From: Pseudarthrobacter oxydans
GTDB lineage: Bacteria > Actinomycetota > Actinomycetes > Actinomycetales > Micrococcaceae
DNA: 64,000 nucleotides
Direction of reading: 5' to 3'
Assembly: GCF_013314975.1 (NCBI RefSeq)
Contig: NZ_JABTYH010000017.1
Coordinates: forward strand, 21,095 to 85,094
Made by a program: the position numbers and the translations under genes. Position 1 is the stretch's first letter, and the number at the start of each line of letters is the position of its first letter. Shown piece after piece: positions 25,397 to 32,729 of this stretch. The notes under the pieces were generated by a model. That model did no database searches, was not told the origin of the DNA, and saw nothing but the letters and a program-made list of their open reading frames with translations.

Positions 25397-26920
25397 TCAC
25401 ACCATGGTCAGCACCAGGCCGGGATCAGCGAGGATGGCACCGACGTCGGCAAGGAAGCGTGAGCCCTGTTCGCCGTCCACCAGCCGGTGGTCGAAGGACA
25501 GGCTGAGGGTCATGACCTGGCGCAGGGCAACGTCCCCCTGGTACTCCCAGGGCATCCTGCGCACGGCCCCCAGGGCAAGGATTGCCGCCTCGCCGGGGTT
25601 GAGGATGGGCGTGCCGGCGTCAATCCCGAAAACACCGATATTGGTGATGGAGATTGTGCCTCCCGTGAGGTCGGACGGAGGGGTCTTTCCGGCGCGGGCC
25701 GTGTCGGCGAGCGCTGACAGGGCTTGAGCCAGCTGGACAAGGGACAGCGAATCCGCGCCCTTGATATTGGGGACCGTGAGCCCCCGGGGCGTGGCGGCTG
25801 CAATGCCCAGGTTCACGTAATGGAACGTGACGATCTCCTGGTTCTCCCCGTCCCAGCGCGAGTTGAGGGAAGGATTGCGCCGGAGGGCGATCAGTACAGC
25901 TTTCGCGGCCAGGGTCAGCGGTGTGAGCTTGACGCCCGCGAACTCCCTGCCCTCCCGGAGCCTGGCGAGCAGTTCCATGGACGGCGTGACGTCGACAGTC
26001 AGGAACTCGGTGGCGTGCGGCGCGGTGAAGGCACTCTGCACCATGGCGGCAGCCGTGAACTTGCGGACACCCTTGATGGCGGTGCGCGTTTCCCGCTCAC
26101 CCTGGCCGGCCTTCCCGCCACCCTGATCCGCGGCAGCCTCGCCGGGCGACCCTGCCTCCGCGGACTGGCCGTCCATGAAGTGCCGGACGTCCTCCCGGGT
26201 TATCAGCCCCTGGGGTCCGGTACCGGTAATCCTGGCCAGGTCCACGCCAAGGTCTTTGGCCAGCTTCCGGACAGGCGGGGTGGACCGTGGGCGCTCGCCT
26301 GCGGGCTGGTCGGACGCAGCTGCGAGGTGCTCAACCGCGGGGGTTTTGCCTGTGCCGCGCATGGTTGCCGCGGGCGTCGTGTCAGCAGGCGCGGCCTCCC
26401 CACGCATGGTTGCCGCGGGCCTGGTCTCCGCGGCAAAGGCATCGACAGGACCAGCCGCGGGGAAGGTCCGCGGGCGCCGCACGGGCCGGCCGGTGCTTTC
26501 GACGACGGCACCGTAGCCTACGAGGTTAGGCTCCCTCCGGGGAGTCCCGGCGGAGCTCTCCCCCGCTGCCTGCCCCGCCGCATCCCCTGCGCCCTTGCCC
26601 GCATCCTGGCCCGCATCCTGGCCCGAAGCGGCAGGGGCGCCTGCCGCCGAAGGTGCCGGGCCGGCGTCGTCCGCCACCTCGAAGGAGACGATCGGCTTGC
26701 CCACCTCCACAACGGTGCCCGGCTGCTCGTGGAGTTCCTTGATAACCCCGGCAAACGGGGACGGAAGCTCCACCACCGCCTTGGCCGTCTCAACCTCGGC
26801 GATCACCTGGTTCAGCGAGACGGTATCGCCCACCCCCACTTTCCAGCTGAGGATCTCCGATTCGGTGAGGCCTTCGCCCAGGTCCGGCAGCCGGAATTCC
26901 TTGATCATGGTCGCGCTCAT
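25397..26920 (-). CDS. bkdC: branched-chain 2-oxoacid dehydrogenase E2 (dihydrolipoamide acyltransferase)
   Basis: 507 residues. The lipoyl domain at about 6-82 has EVETAKAVVEL with lipoyl-lysine K47. A long Ala/Gly/Pro/Gln linker follows, then a peripheral-subunit-binding domain (213-248, TPPVRKLAKDLGVDLARI), a second linker and the catalytic domain, ending with FDHRLVDG (H478, D482). The linker contains an in-frame 15-residue duplication (PAATMRG twice). The ATG overlaps the E1-beta stop as ATGA. It transfers the acyl group to CoA within the BCKDH complex. The lipoamide dehydrogenase (E3) gene is not in this window. Confidence 0.92.
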   Translation of the reverse strand: MSATMIKEFRLPDLGEGLTESEILSWKVGVGDTVSLNQVIAEVETAKAVVELPSPFAGVIKELHEQPGTVVEVGKPIVSFEVADDAGPAPSAAGAPAASGQDAGQDAGKGAGDAAGQAAGESSAGTPRREPNLVGYGAVVESTGRPVRRPRTFPAAGPVDAFAAETRPAATMRGEAAPADTTPAATMRGTGKTPAVEHLAAASDQPAGERPRSTPPVRKLAKDLGVDLARITGTGPQGLITREDVRHFMDGQSAEAGSPGEAAADQGGGKAGQGERETRTAIKGVRKFTAAAMVQSAFTAPHATEFLTVDVTPSMELLARLREGREFAGVKLTPLTLAAKAVLIALRRNPSLNSRWDGENQEIVTFHYVNLGIAAATPRGLTVPNIKGADSLSLVQLAQALSALADTARAGKTPPSDLTGGTISITNIGVFGIDAGTPILNPGEAAILALGAVRRMPWEYQGDVALRQVMTLSLSFDHRLVDGEQGSRFLADVGAILADPGLVLTMV

Positions 26921-27927
26921 CCTTCCAGCCCGCTGAGGGAGTTCGGCCGGCCCAGGGCACGGTCTACGCCGTCCAGGATCCGGTCCAGGCCCGGCAGGTG
27001 GTGCATCTCAAGCTTTGAGTAAGGGTAGGGAATATCGAATCCGGTGACGCGGACTGGTGCCGCCTCCAGGTGGTAGAAGCACCGCTCGGTAATACTGGCA
27101 GCCACTTCCGCCCCCAGGCCGCCCGACTGTGCGGCCTCGTGGGTGATGACCAGGCGCCCGGTCCTGCGGACGGAGGCCACAACTGTTTCGTAGTCCACGG
27201 GTGCCAGCGAGCGCAGGTCGATGACCTCGATGGAAACTCCTTCATCGGCAGCGGCCGACGCGGCGTCCAGGGCCGTCTTGACCAGCGGACCGTAGGCCAC
27301 CAGCGTGACATCGGTGCCTTGGGTGAGGACGCGCGCCTCGCCCATGGACATGGGCGAAGTGTGGTCAAGGGACTCGTCAACGTCGCCTTTGTCGTGGTAC
27401 CGCCGCTTGGGCTCGAAATAGAGCACGGGGTCGTCGCAGGCGATGGCCTGCTGGATCACGGTGTACGCGTCCTGCGGGCTGGAAACGGTGACGACGCGCA
27501 GGCCGGACGTGTGCGTGAAATAGGCCTCCGGCGATTCGGAGTGGTGCTCGGGCGAGCCGATCCCGCCGCCGAACGGGACCCTGATGGTGATGGGCATCTT
27601 GACTGCCCCGCGGGTGCGGTAGTGGAGCTTGGCCACCTGGCTGACGATCTGGTCGAACGCCGGATAGATGAATCCGTCGAACTGGATCTCCACCACCGGG
27701 CGGTAGCCGCGGTAGGCGAGGCCAACGGCGGTGCCCACGATGGCCGATTCGGCCAGGGGCGTATCCACCACCCGGTGCGTGCCGAAGTCCTTCTGCAGTC
27801 CGTCGGTCACCCGGAACACGCCGCCGAGGGTGCCGATGTCCTCCCCCATGAGCACCACTTTGGGGTCGTTCTCCAGGGACTTCCGCAAGCCCGCGTTGAT
27901 CGCGCGGGCAAAGGTCATCTGGGTCAT
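26917..27927 (-). CDS. bkdB: branched-chain 2-oxoacid dehydrogenase E1 component, beta subunit
   Basis: 336 residues, the transketolase-like pyrimidine-binding plus C-terminal domain. MGEDIGTLGGVFRVTDGL, DTPLAESAIVGTAVGLA and GGGIGSPEHHSES are the E1-beta signatures, the last with conserved histidines near ThDP. The start overlaps the last base of the bkdA stop (TGATG) and the stop overlaps bkdC (ATGA), so the three genes are tightly coupled. Substrates by context are the oxoacids of leucine, valine and isoleucine. Confidence 0.93.
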   Translation of the reverse strand: MTQMTFARAINAGLRKSLENDPKVVLMGEDIGTLGGVFRVTDGLQKDFGTHRVVDTPLAESAIVGTAVGLAYRGYRPVVEIQFDGFIYPAFDQIVSQVAKLHYRTRGAVKMPITIRVPFGGGIGSPEHHSESPEAYFTHTSGLRVVTVSSPQDAYTVIQQAIACDDPVLYFEPKRRYHDKGDVDESLDHTSPMSMGEARVLTQGTDVTLVAYGPLVKTALDAASAAADEGVSIEVIDLRSLAPVDYETVVASVRRTGRLVITHEAAQSGGLGAEVAASITERCFYHLEAAPVRVTGFDIPYPYSKLEMHHLPGLDRILDGVDRALGRPNSLSGLEG

Positions 27928-29117
27928 CAGCGTGCACCTTCTTCTGCAACGGCTCCTGCGGGATCACCGAAGGTTGCCAGGTAACGGGCGTAGTGGTCCT
28001 GCTGCCGGTCCAGCCAGGAGTTGGGCGTGCTGTAGACGTTCCTGAAGACGTCGAGTGGCTCCGGGGCCGGCATGGTGGTGCAGCCCGCCCGCATCTCGCG
28101 TGCCACGGCGTCGGCCTTGTCCTTCACCTGCTGCTGCAGTTCCTCCGTCAGCAGGCCCTTCCGTTCGAGGAGCGCGGCGATGCGGGAGATCGGGTCCCTG
28201 GCGGCCCAGTCCTCGAGTTCGTTGGCGTCACGGTAGCGCGTCGGGTCATCCGCCGTGGTATGCGGGCCCATGCGGTAGCTGACGGCCTCGATGAACGTGG
28301 GGCCGCCGCCACGGCGGGCCCGGTCCAGGGCCACGCGGGTGGCAGCCATCACGGCCAGGACGTCGTTGCCGTCCACGCGCAGGCTGGGGATGCCGAACCC
28401 GGCAGCCCTGTCTGCCAGCTGGATGTGCGACTGGAGCCGGACAGGCTCCGAAATGGCCCAGTGGTTGTTGGTGCAGAAAAACACCACGGGCACCTGGAAG
28501 CTTGCCGCGAAGACCATGGCCTCGTTGACGTCGCCCTCGCTGGTGGCGCCGTCGCCAAAGTAGGTCACGGCCACGGAATCGGCGCCGTCATTCTGGATGC
28601 CCATTGCATAGCCGGTGGCGTGGAGGGTCTGGGCGCCGATGATGATCTGCGGGGTGGCCATGTTGATGGTGTAGGGATCCCAGCCCGAGGACGCAGTGCC
28701 GCGCCATACCCGGAGGATGTCCGTCAGGTCCACTCCCCGGCAGTAAGCCACCCCGTTCTCCCGGTAGCTGGAGAAGACAAAGTCGTCAGTGCGGAGCGCC
28801 CGGCCCGAACCGATCTGCGCGGCTTCCTGCCCCAGCAGCGGCGGCCAGAGCCCGAGTTCGCCCTGCCGCTGCAGGGCGGTTGCCTCGACGTCGATGCGCC
28901 GGATCACGGTCATGTCCTCGTAGAGGGAACACAACTGCTCGTCAGTGACGTCCCTGACCCAATAGTCGAACTCCGGGTGGCTGATCCGCTCACCGGACGG
29001 AGTAACCAGTTGGACCAAATCCCGCCCCTGTCCATGGGGGTGCCGGGCGCTGTCGGGGGCGGCTGGCCCGCCCTGGCCCGTTTCGTCTGTAGACACGATA
29101 GCCCGCAACCTTCTCAC
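27927..29117 (-). CDS. bkdA: branched-chain 2-oxoacid dehydrogenase E1 component, alpha subunit
   Basis: 396 residues from GTG 29117; an in-frame GTG at 29096 (389 residues, VSTDETG) is an equally plausible start because neither has a strong ribosome site. The ThDP motif GDGATSEGDVNEAM and NNHWAISEP are clear, and SYRMGPHTTADDPTRYR is the E1-alpha C-terminal signature carrying the phosphorylation-loop equivalent. It is the first gene of bkdABC, divergent from an Lrp/AsnC gene, with a CRP-like palindrome about 75 bp upstream. Confidence 0.92.
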   Translation of the reverse strand: MRRLRAIVSTDETGQGGPAAPDSARHPHGQGRDLVQLVTPSGERISHPEFDYWVRDVTDEQLCSLYEDMTVIRRIDVEATALQRQGELGLWPPLLGQEAAQIGSGRALRTDDFVFSSYRENGVAYCRGVDLTDILRVWRGTASSGWDPYTINMATPQIIIGAQTLHATGYAMGIQNDGADSVAVTYFGDGATSEGDVNEAMVFAASFQVPVVFFCTNNHWAISEPVRLQSHIQLADRAAGFGIPSLRVDGNDVLAVMAATRVALDRARRGGGPTFIEAVSYRMGPHTTADDPTRYRDANELEDWAARDPISRIAALLERKGLLTEELQQQVKDKADAVAREMRAGCTTMPAPEPLDVFRNVYSTPNSWLDRQQDHYARYLATFGDPAGAVAEEGAR

Positions 29118-29190
29118 GTCGTTGACCCGCGGTTTTGGGACTTGTGGCCCCTTCGGCCGCCGGCCGCCCGGGCGCCGTTGCCCCGGATAT

Positions 29191-29208
29191 TTGTGACCCT
29201 ACTCACAA
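29191..29208. promoter_or_regulatory. perfect CRP/GlxR-like site TTGTGA-N6-TCACAA
   Basis: TTGTGACCCTACTCACAA is a perfect palindrome of two 6-bp arms. It matches the TGTGA-N6-TCACA core bound by cAMP-receptor proteins, called GlxR in corynebacteria. It sits 75 bp before bkdA and 84 bp before the Lrp gene. Confidence 0.6.
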
Positions 29209-29209
29209 T

Positions 29210-29254
29210 GCTCAGGAGGTACAACTACCGGCGCGATCCCTGAGCAAAATGCTC
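29210..29254. promoter_or_regulatory. Lrp-type candidate sites (GCTCAGG/CCTGAGC and GAGCAAAATGCTC)
   Basis: GCTCAGG (29210-29216) and CCTGAGC (29239-29245) form an inverted pair. GAGCAAAATGCTC (29242-29254) is a 13-bp palindrome overlapping its right half. They cover the promoter-proximal part of the bkdA/Lrp divergent region, where an Lrp/AsnC protein would be expected to bind. Confidence 0.4.
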
Positions 29255-29277
29255 TGCGGGAGGGCACGGGACCGTGC

Positions 29278-29283
29278 TAGCGT
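29278..29283 (+). promoter_or_regulatory. -10 box TAGCGT, leaderless promoter of the Lrp gene
   Basis: TAGCGT lies eight bases before the ATG at 29292 with no ribosome site between. It supports 29292 over an upstream start at 29274. Confidence 0.4.
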
Positions 29284-29291
29284 TGCGCATT

Positions 29292-29765
29292 ATGCAAGCC
29301 TTGGATGGCACCGACGCCCGCCTGCTCTCCGCCCTGGCCCAGGATGCCCGGCAAACGGTGGTGGCCCTGGCCCAGAAGCTGGGCCTCTCCCGGAACACCG
29401 TGCAGGCGCGGATGGCGCAGCTGGAGAAGAAACACGTCTTCCTGTCCTTCGAACGGCGCATCAATCCGGCGGCCCTGGGCTACCCGCTGATGGCCTTCAT
29501 CTCCGTCCATGTCCAGCAGCAGCGGCTCGCCCTGCTGGCGAAGGAACTCGCAGACATTCCCGAGATCCTCGAAGGATATGGCCTGACCGGTTCGGCGGAC
29601 CTGCTGCTGCGCGTGGTGGCGCTGGACGCCGAGGACCTGTTCAGGATCAACGGGAAAATCCTGGCGTGCGAAGGGGTGGACCGGACCGATACGGCGCTTG
29701 CCATGGGAGAACTTATTCCCTTCCGCGTCCAGCCCCTCCTTGAACGCGGCCCCGGACGCACCTAA
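29292..29765 (+). CDS. Lrp/AsnC-family regulator (BkdR-like)
   Basis: 157 residues. An N-terminal winged HTH (about 22-45, TVVALAQKLGLSRNTVQARM) is followed by the RAM/AsnC ligand domain (from about 65, YPLMAFISVHVQQQ to the C-terminus). Lrp-type activators adjacent to bkd operons respond to branched-chain amino acids, as with BkdR in Pseudomonas. Divergent placement next to bkdA and palindromes in the shared promoter support that role. It could also regulate itself. Confidence 0.85.
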   Translation: MQALDGTDARLLSALAQDARQTVVALAQKLGLSRNTVQARMAQLEKKHVFLSFERRINPAALGYPLMAFISVHVQQQRLALLAKELADIPEILEGYGLTGSADLLLRVVALDAEDLFRINGKILACEGVDRTDTALAMGELIPFRVQPLLERGPGRT

Positions 29766-29921
29766 CAGCCGGCGCGCTTTCGCGGAACACACGACGCCGG
29801 GGCCGGGCTGGAGCACGACGGCGGCGCCGCACGCTATAGGCTGAATGCCAGTTAATCGGCGGCAGGCACAGCGCCCCGCCTCCAGGCGGTGCCATGCACC
29901 ATTTTCCGGAAAGGCTCCACC

Positions 29922-30476
29922 TTGAGCACTCCCCAGGAACCGTTTCCGCCGGGCCGCGCCGGCGCCGCGTCCCCGCAGCCGGCACAGCCTTCCCGCTACG
30001 GGCAGGACCAGGGGTCCCCGTTTGGGCTCCCGGGGCAGCCCCCGCCGAAGAGCCGGCGGAAACTGTGGATCATCCTGGCGGGCGCCGGCGGCGTCCTGCT
30101 GCTGGTGGTCCTGGGCATCGTCATTCTGGTGAACGTGGTGGGCGGCGCCACCAACCAGGCCAGGGGCCTGGCTGACGGTTTCACCAAGCTGGTCCTCGCC
30201 GGGGACAGCTCCAGGGCCTACGACGAGTACCTTGACCCCGCCCTGCAGGAGCAGCTGTCCAAGGAGGCCTTCATTGAAGGCGTCAACAGCCTGGAGATGG
30301 ATGAAACCTGCACGCCGGACTACAGCGACCTCAAGGTGGCCACCGAGAACGGCGTTAAGTCGGCGGATATCGCGGGCCTGATCACCTGCGACGGCAAAAA
30401 CGTGGACCTTGCCTACCGTTTCGAGGGCACTGACGATCTCAAGATGACCAACATCAAGCTGCGGCCGGCAGCGTAG
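29922..30476 (+). CDS. single-pass membrane protein with Pro-rich cytoplasmic N-terminus
   Basis: 184 residues. A Pro/Gln/Gly-rich segment of 45 residues precedes KSRRKLW and a membrane helix (about 49-71), then an extracytoplasmic domain of about 110 residues with two cysteines (ETCTPDY, ITCDGK) that may form a disulfide. The domain resembles DUF4878-type NTF2-like folds, a weak assignment. TTG 29922 is chosen as start because GGAAAGG lies seven bases upstream; an ATG at 29889 has none. It ends at a bidirectional terminator. Function unknown. Confidence 0.65.
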   Translation: MSTPQEPFPPGRAGAASPQPAQPSRYGQDQGSPFGLPGQPPPKSRRKLWIILAGAGGVLLLVVLGIVILVNVVGGATNQARGLADGFTKLVLAGDSSRAYDEYLDPALQEQLSKEAFIEGVNSLEMDETCTPDYSDLKVATENGVKSADIAGLITCDGKNVDLAYRFEGTDDLKMTNIKLRPAA

Positions 30477-30487
30477 TCCCGGCCGGC

Positions 30488-30540
30488 ACAACAAAGCCTC
30501 CGCGCCGGGGAACTGCTCCCCGGTGCGGAGGCTTTGTTGT
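30488..30540. terminator. bidirectional intrinsic terminator
   Basis: Arms ACAACAAAGCCTCCGC (30488-30503) and GCGGAGGCTTTGTTGT (30525-30540) are 16 bp, with an inner CCGGGG/CCCCGG stem. It serves the convergent Pro-rich membrane protein gene and the SSS symporter gene. Confidence 0.85.
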
Positions 30541-30553
30541 TGCTGCCGTCAGG

Positions 30554-32170
30554 TCAGTGGTCGACGGCCTTTTCGGCACCCACCCCCGTAAGGGAGCGGA
30601 CTTCCATTTCGGCCTGCTTGGCCGTGTCCTCCCGATTCTTGTCGAGCGTCGTTCCGAGCCAGCCCAGGAAGAAGGCGAGGGGGATGGACACGATGCCCGG
30701 GTTGCTCAGCGGGAAGAGTGCGAAGTTGGCGTCCTTGATCATGGATGTTGCTCCGCCGGAAACCACCGGCGAGAAGATGATCAGGATGATCGCGGAACCC
30801 AGGCCGCCGTACATGCTCCAGACTGCACCCTGGGTGGTGAACTTCCGCCAGAACAGGGAGTAGACGATCGTGGGCAGGTTGGCGGAGGCGGCGACGGCGA
30901 AGGCGAGCGCCACGAGGAACGCCACGTTCTGTCCGTTGGCAAGGATGCCGCCCAGGATGGCGAGAACGCCGATGACCACAACGGTGCGCCGGGCCACCTT
31001 CACCTCGGTGTCGGCGTCGGCCTTGCCCTTGGAAATGACGCTGGCGTAGATGTCATGGGCAAAGGAAGCGGCAGCCGTGATGGTCAGGCCGGCCACAACG
31101 GCCAGGATGGTGGCGAAGGCCACAGCTGAGATGAAGCCCAGCAGAAGCGGCCCGCCCAGGTAGAAGGCCAGCAGCGGGGCGGCCGAGTTCACGCCGCCCG
31201 GTGCGCCCTTGATGGTCTCGGCACCAACCAGGGCAGCTGCACCGTAACCAAGCACCAGGGTGAAGAGGTAGAACAGGCCGATCAGCCAGATTGACCACAC
31301 CACGGACTTGCGGGCTTCCTTGGCCGTGGGGACCGTGTAGAAGCGCATGAGTACGTGAGGCAGCGCTGCCGTGCCCAGGACCAGTGCGAGGCCGAGTGAC
31401 ATGAAGTCGATCTTCGAGGTTTCCGTCTTGCCGTACTGCAGGCCGGGATTCAGCACAGCCGGGTTGTTGGCCGTTTCCACTGCGGCGCCCAAGAGGCTGG
31501 AGAGGTTGAAGCCGTAGATGGCCAGGACCCAAATGGTCATGACGGCTGCGCCTGCGATGAGCAGGATCGCCTTGATGATCTGCACCCAGGTTGTGCCCTT
31601 CATGCCGCCGATCAGGACGTACATGATCATCAGGGCGCCGACGACGATGATTACCAGGGCCTGTCCGCCCCAGTCGCTGATGCCAAGGAGCAGGGAGATC
31701 AGGCTGCCTGCTCCTGCCATCTGGGCCAGGAGGTAGAAGAAGCAGACTGCGAGGGTGGAGATGGCGGCGGCGATGCGGACGGGCCGCTGCTTCAGCCGGA
31801 ACGACAGCACATCGGCCATGGTGAACTTGCCGGTGTTGCGCAGGAGCTCGGCCACGAGCAGGAGCGCGACGAGCCAGGCCACAAGGAAGCCGATGGAGTA
31901 CATGAAGCCGTCATAGCCGTTGATGGCGATGGCGCCGGTGATGCCCAGGAAGGAGGCTGCGGAGAGGTAGTCGCCGGCGATGGCGGTTCCGTTTTGCGAG
32001 CCGGTGAAGGAGCGGCCGGCGGCGTAGTAGTCCGCGGCGGTTTTGTTGTTCCGGCTGGCGCGCAGCACGATCACCATGGTCACGGCCACGAAGATGCCGA
32101 AGATTCCCATGTTGAGCAGCGTGGTGTCCTTGAGGGCGGCCACGTCCACCGCTGCGGCGATGCCGATCAT
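30554..32170 (-). CDS. sodium:solute symporter (SSS family, ActP/MctC-like monocarboxylate permease)
   Basis: 538 residues with about 13 hydrophobic helices. TAIAGDYLSAASFLG in the first core helix, GGMKGTTWVQIIKA, and LPHVLMRFYTVP are characteristic of the acetate/pyruvate/propionate branch (ActP, MctC). The start overlaps the stop of the DUF485 gene as ATGA, the classic yjcH-actP arrangement. It would import short monocarboxylates with Na+ or H+. It sits beside a LytS/LytTR pair and a second SSS gene. Confidence 0.9.
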   Translation of the reverse strand: MIGIAAAVDVAALKDTTLLNMGIFGIFVAVTMVIVLRASRNNKTAADYYAAGRSFTGSQNGTAIAGDYLSAASFLGITGAIAINGYDGFMYSIGFLVAWLVALLLVAELLRNTGKFTMADVLSFRLKQRPVRIAAAISTLAVCFFYLLAQMAGAGSLISLLLGISDWGGQALVIIVVGALMIMYVLIGGMKGTTWVQIIKAILLIAGAAVMTIWVLAIYGFNLSSLLGAAVETANNPAVLNPGLQYGKTETSKIDFMSLGLALVLGTAALPHVLMRFYTVPTAKEARKSVVWSIWLIGLFYLFTLVLGYGAAALVGAETIKGAPGGVNSAAPLLAFYLGGPLLLGFISAVAFATILAVVAGLTITAAASFAHDIYASVISKGKADADTEVKVARRTVVVIGVLAILGGILANGQNVAFLVALAFAVAASANLPTIVYSLFWRKFTTQGAVWSMYGGLGSAIILIIFSPVVSGGATSMIKDANFALFPLSNPGIVSIPLAFFLGWLGTTLDKNREDTAKQAEMEVRSLTGVGAEKAVDH

Positions 32171-32547
32171 TTGTTAACTCCGCTCACTCGGTTGCCGTGC
32201 TTGTCGAATTCGTGACCCTCGATCTCGTCCCGGATCTCCTTCGCGATGGGGTCCAGCCGCCGGTTGGAGTAGCTGACGTACCAGCCAGTGATGGCGAACG
32301 TGGACACGAACTGGAGCAGGCCAAGGATCAGGCCCACGTTGATGTTGCCCCAGACCTTGGTGGACATGAATTCCACGGCGTAGTCGGCGAGCAGGACGTA
32401 TGCGAAGTACCACAGCAGGAATGCGACTGCCATGGGAAAGACAAAGCTGCGGTGACGCTTGCGCAGTTCCTTGAACTGCTCCGTCGACTGGACCTGCTCG
32501 AAGTCCACGGACGCCGCTGCGTCCGGAGTGTGGGCATCGTTACCCAT
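32167..32547 (-). CDS. DUF485 (YjcH-like) small membrane protein
   Basis: 126 residues from an ATG preceded by GAGGAGG. FKELRKRHRSFVFPMAVAFLLWYF and KVWGNINVGLILGLLQFV are the two membrane helices of DUF485, and LDPIAKEIRDEIEG follows on the cytoplasmic side. Family members are always found with ActP-type symporters and probably form an accessory subunit. It is translationally coupled to the symporter by ATGA overlap. Confidence 0.88.
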   Translation of the reverse strand: MGNDAHTPDAAASVDFEQVQSTEQFKELRKRHRSFVFPMAVAFLLWYFAYVLLADYAVEFMSTKVWGNINVGLILGLLQFVSTFAITGWYVSYSNRRLDPIAKEIRDEIEGHEFDKHGNRVSGVNK

Positions 32548-32614
32548 CGTTCCTCCTCGTTGAGACTTGCCTGAACACACCCAACGGCAGGCCCGGAAGA
32601 CGGGATACCGCAAA

Positions 32615-32630
32615 TGTGACTGCAATCACT
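32615..32630. promoter_or_regulatory. CRP/GlxR-like site TGTGA-N6-TCACT
   Basis: TGTGACTGCAATCACT matches the cAMP-receptor core at nine of ten conserved bases. It lies 68 bp upstream of the DUF485 ATG, in the divergent region shared with the sensor kinase gene. Confidence 0.5.
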
Positions 32631-32716
32631 CTGCGGGCTGCATCCCGCCAGTTCCAGAGCCTGCAGGCCTGCGGGCGCTCAACGGTCGGGATGCTGCGAC
32701 AAACGGCACCCGCGGC

Positions 32717-32722
32717 TACGCT
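32717..32722 (+). promoter_or_regulatory. -10 box TACGCT, leaderless promoter of the sensor kinase
   Basis: TACGCT followed by seven bases and the ATG at 32730; no ribosome site. It supports 32730 over an upstream frame beginning at 32616. Confidence 0.45.
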
Positions 32723-32729
32723 GGGCACC

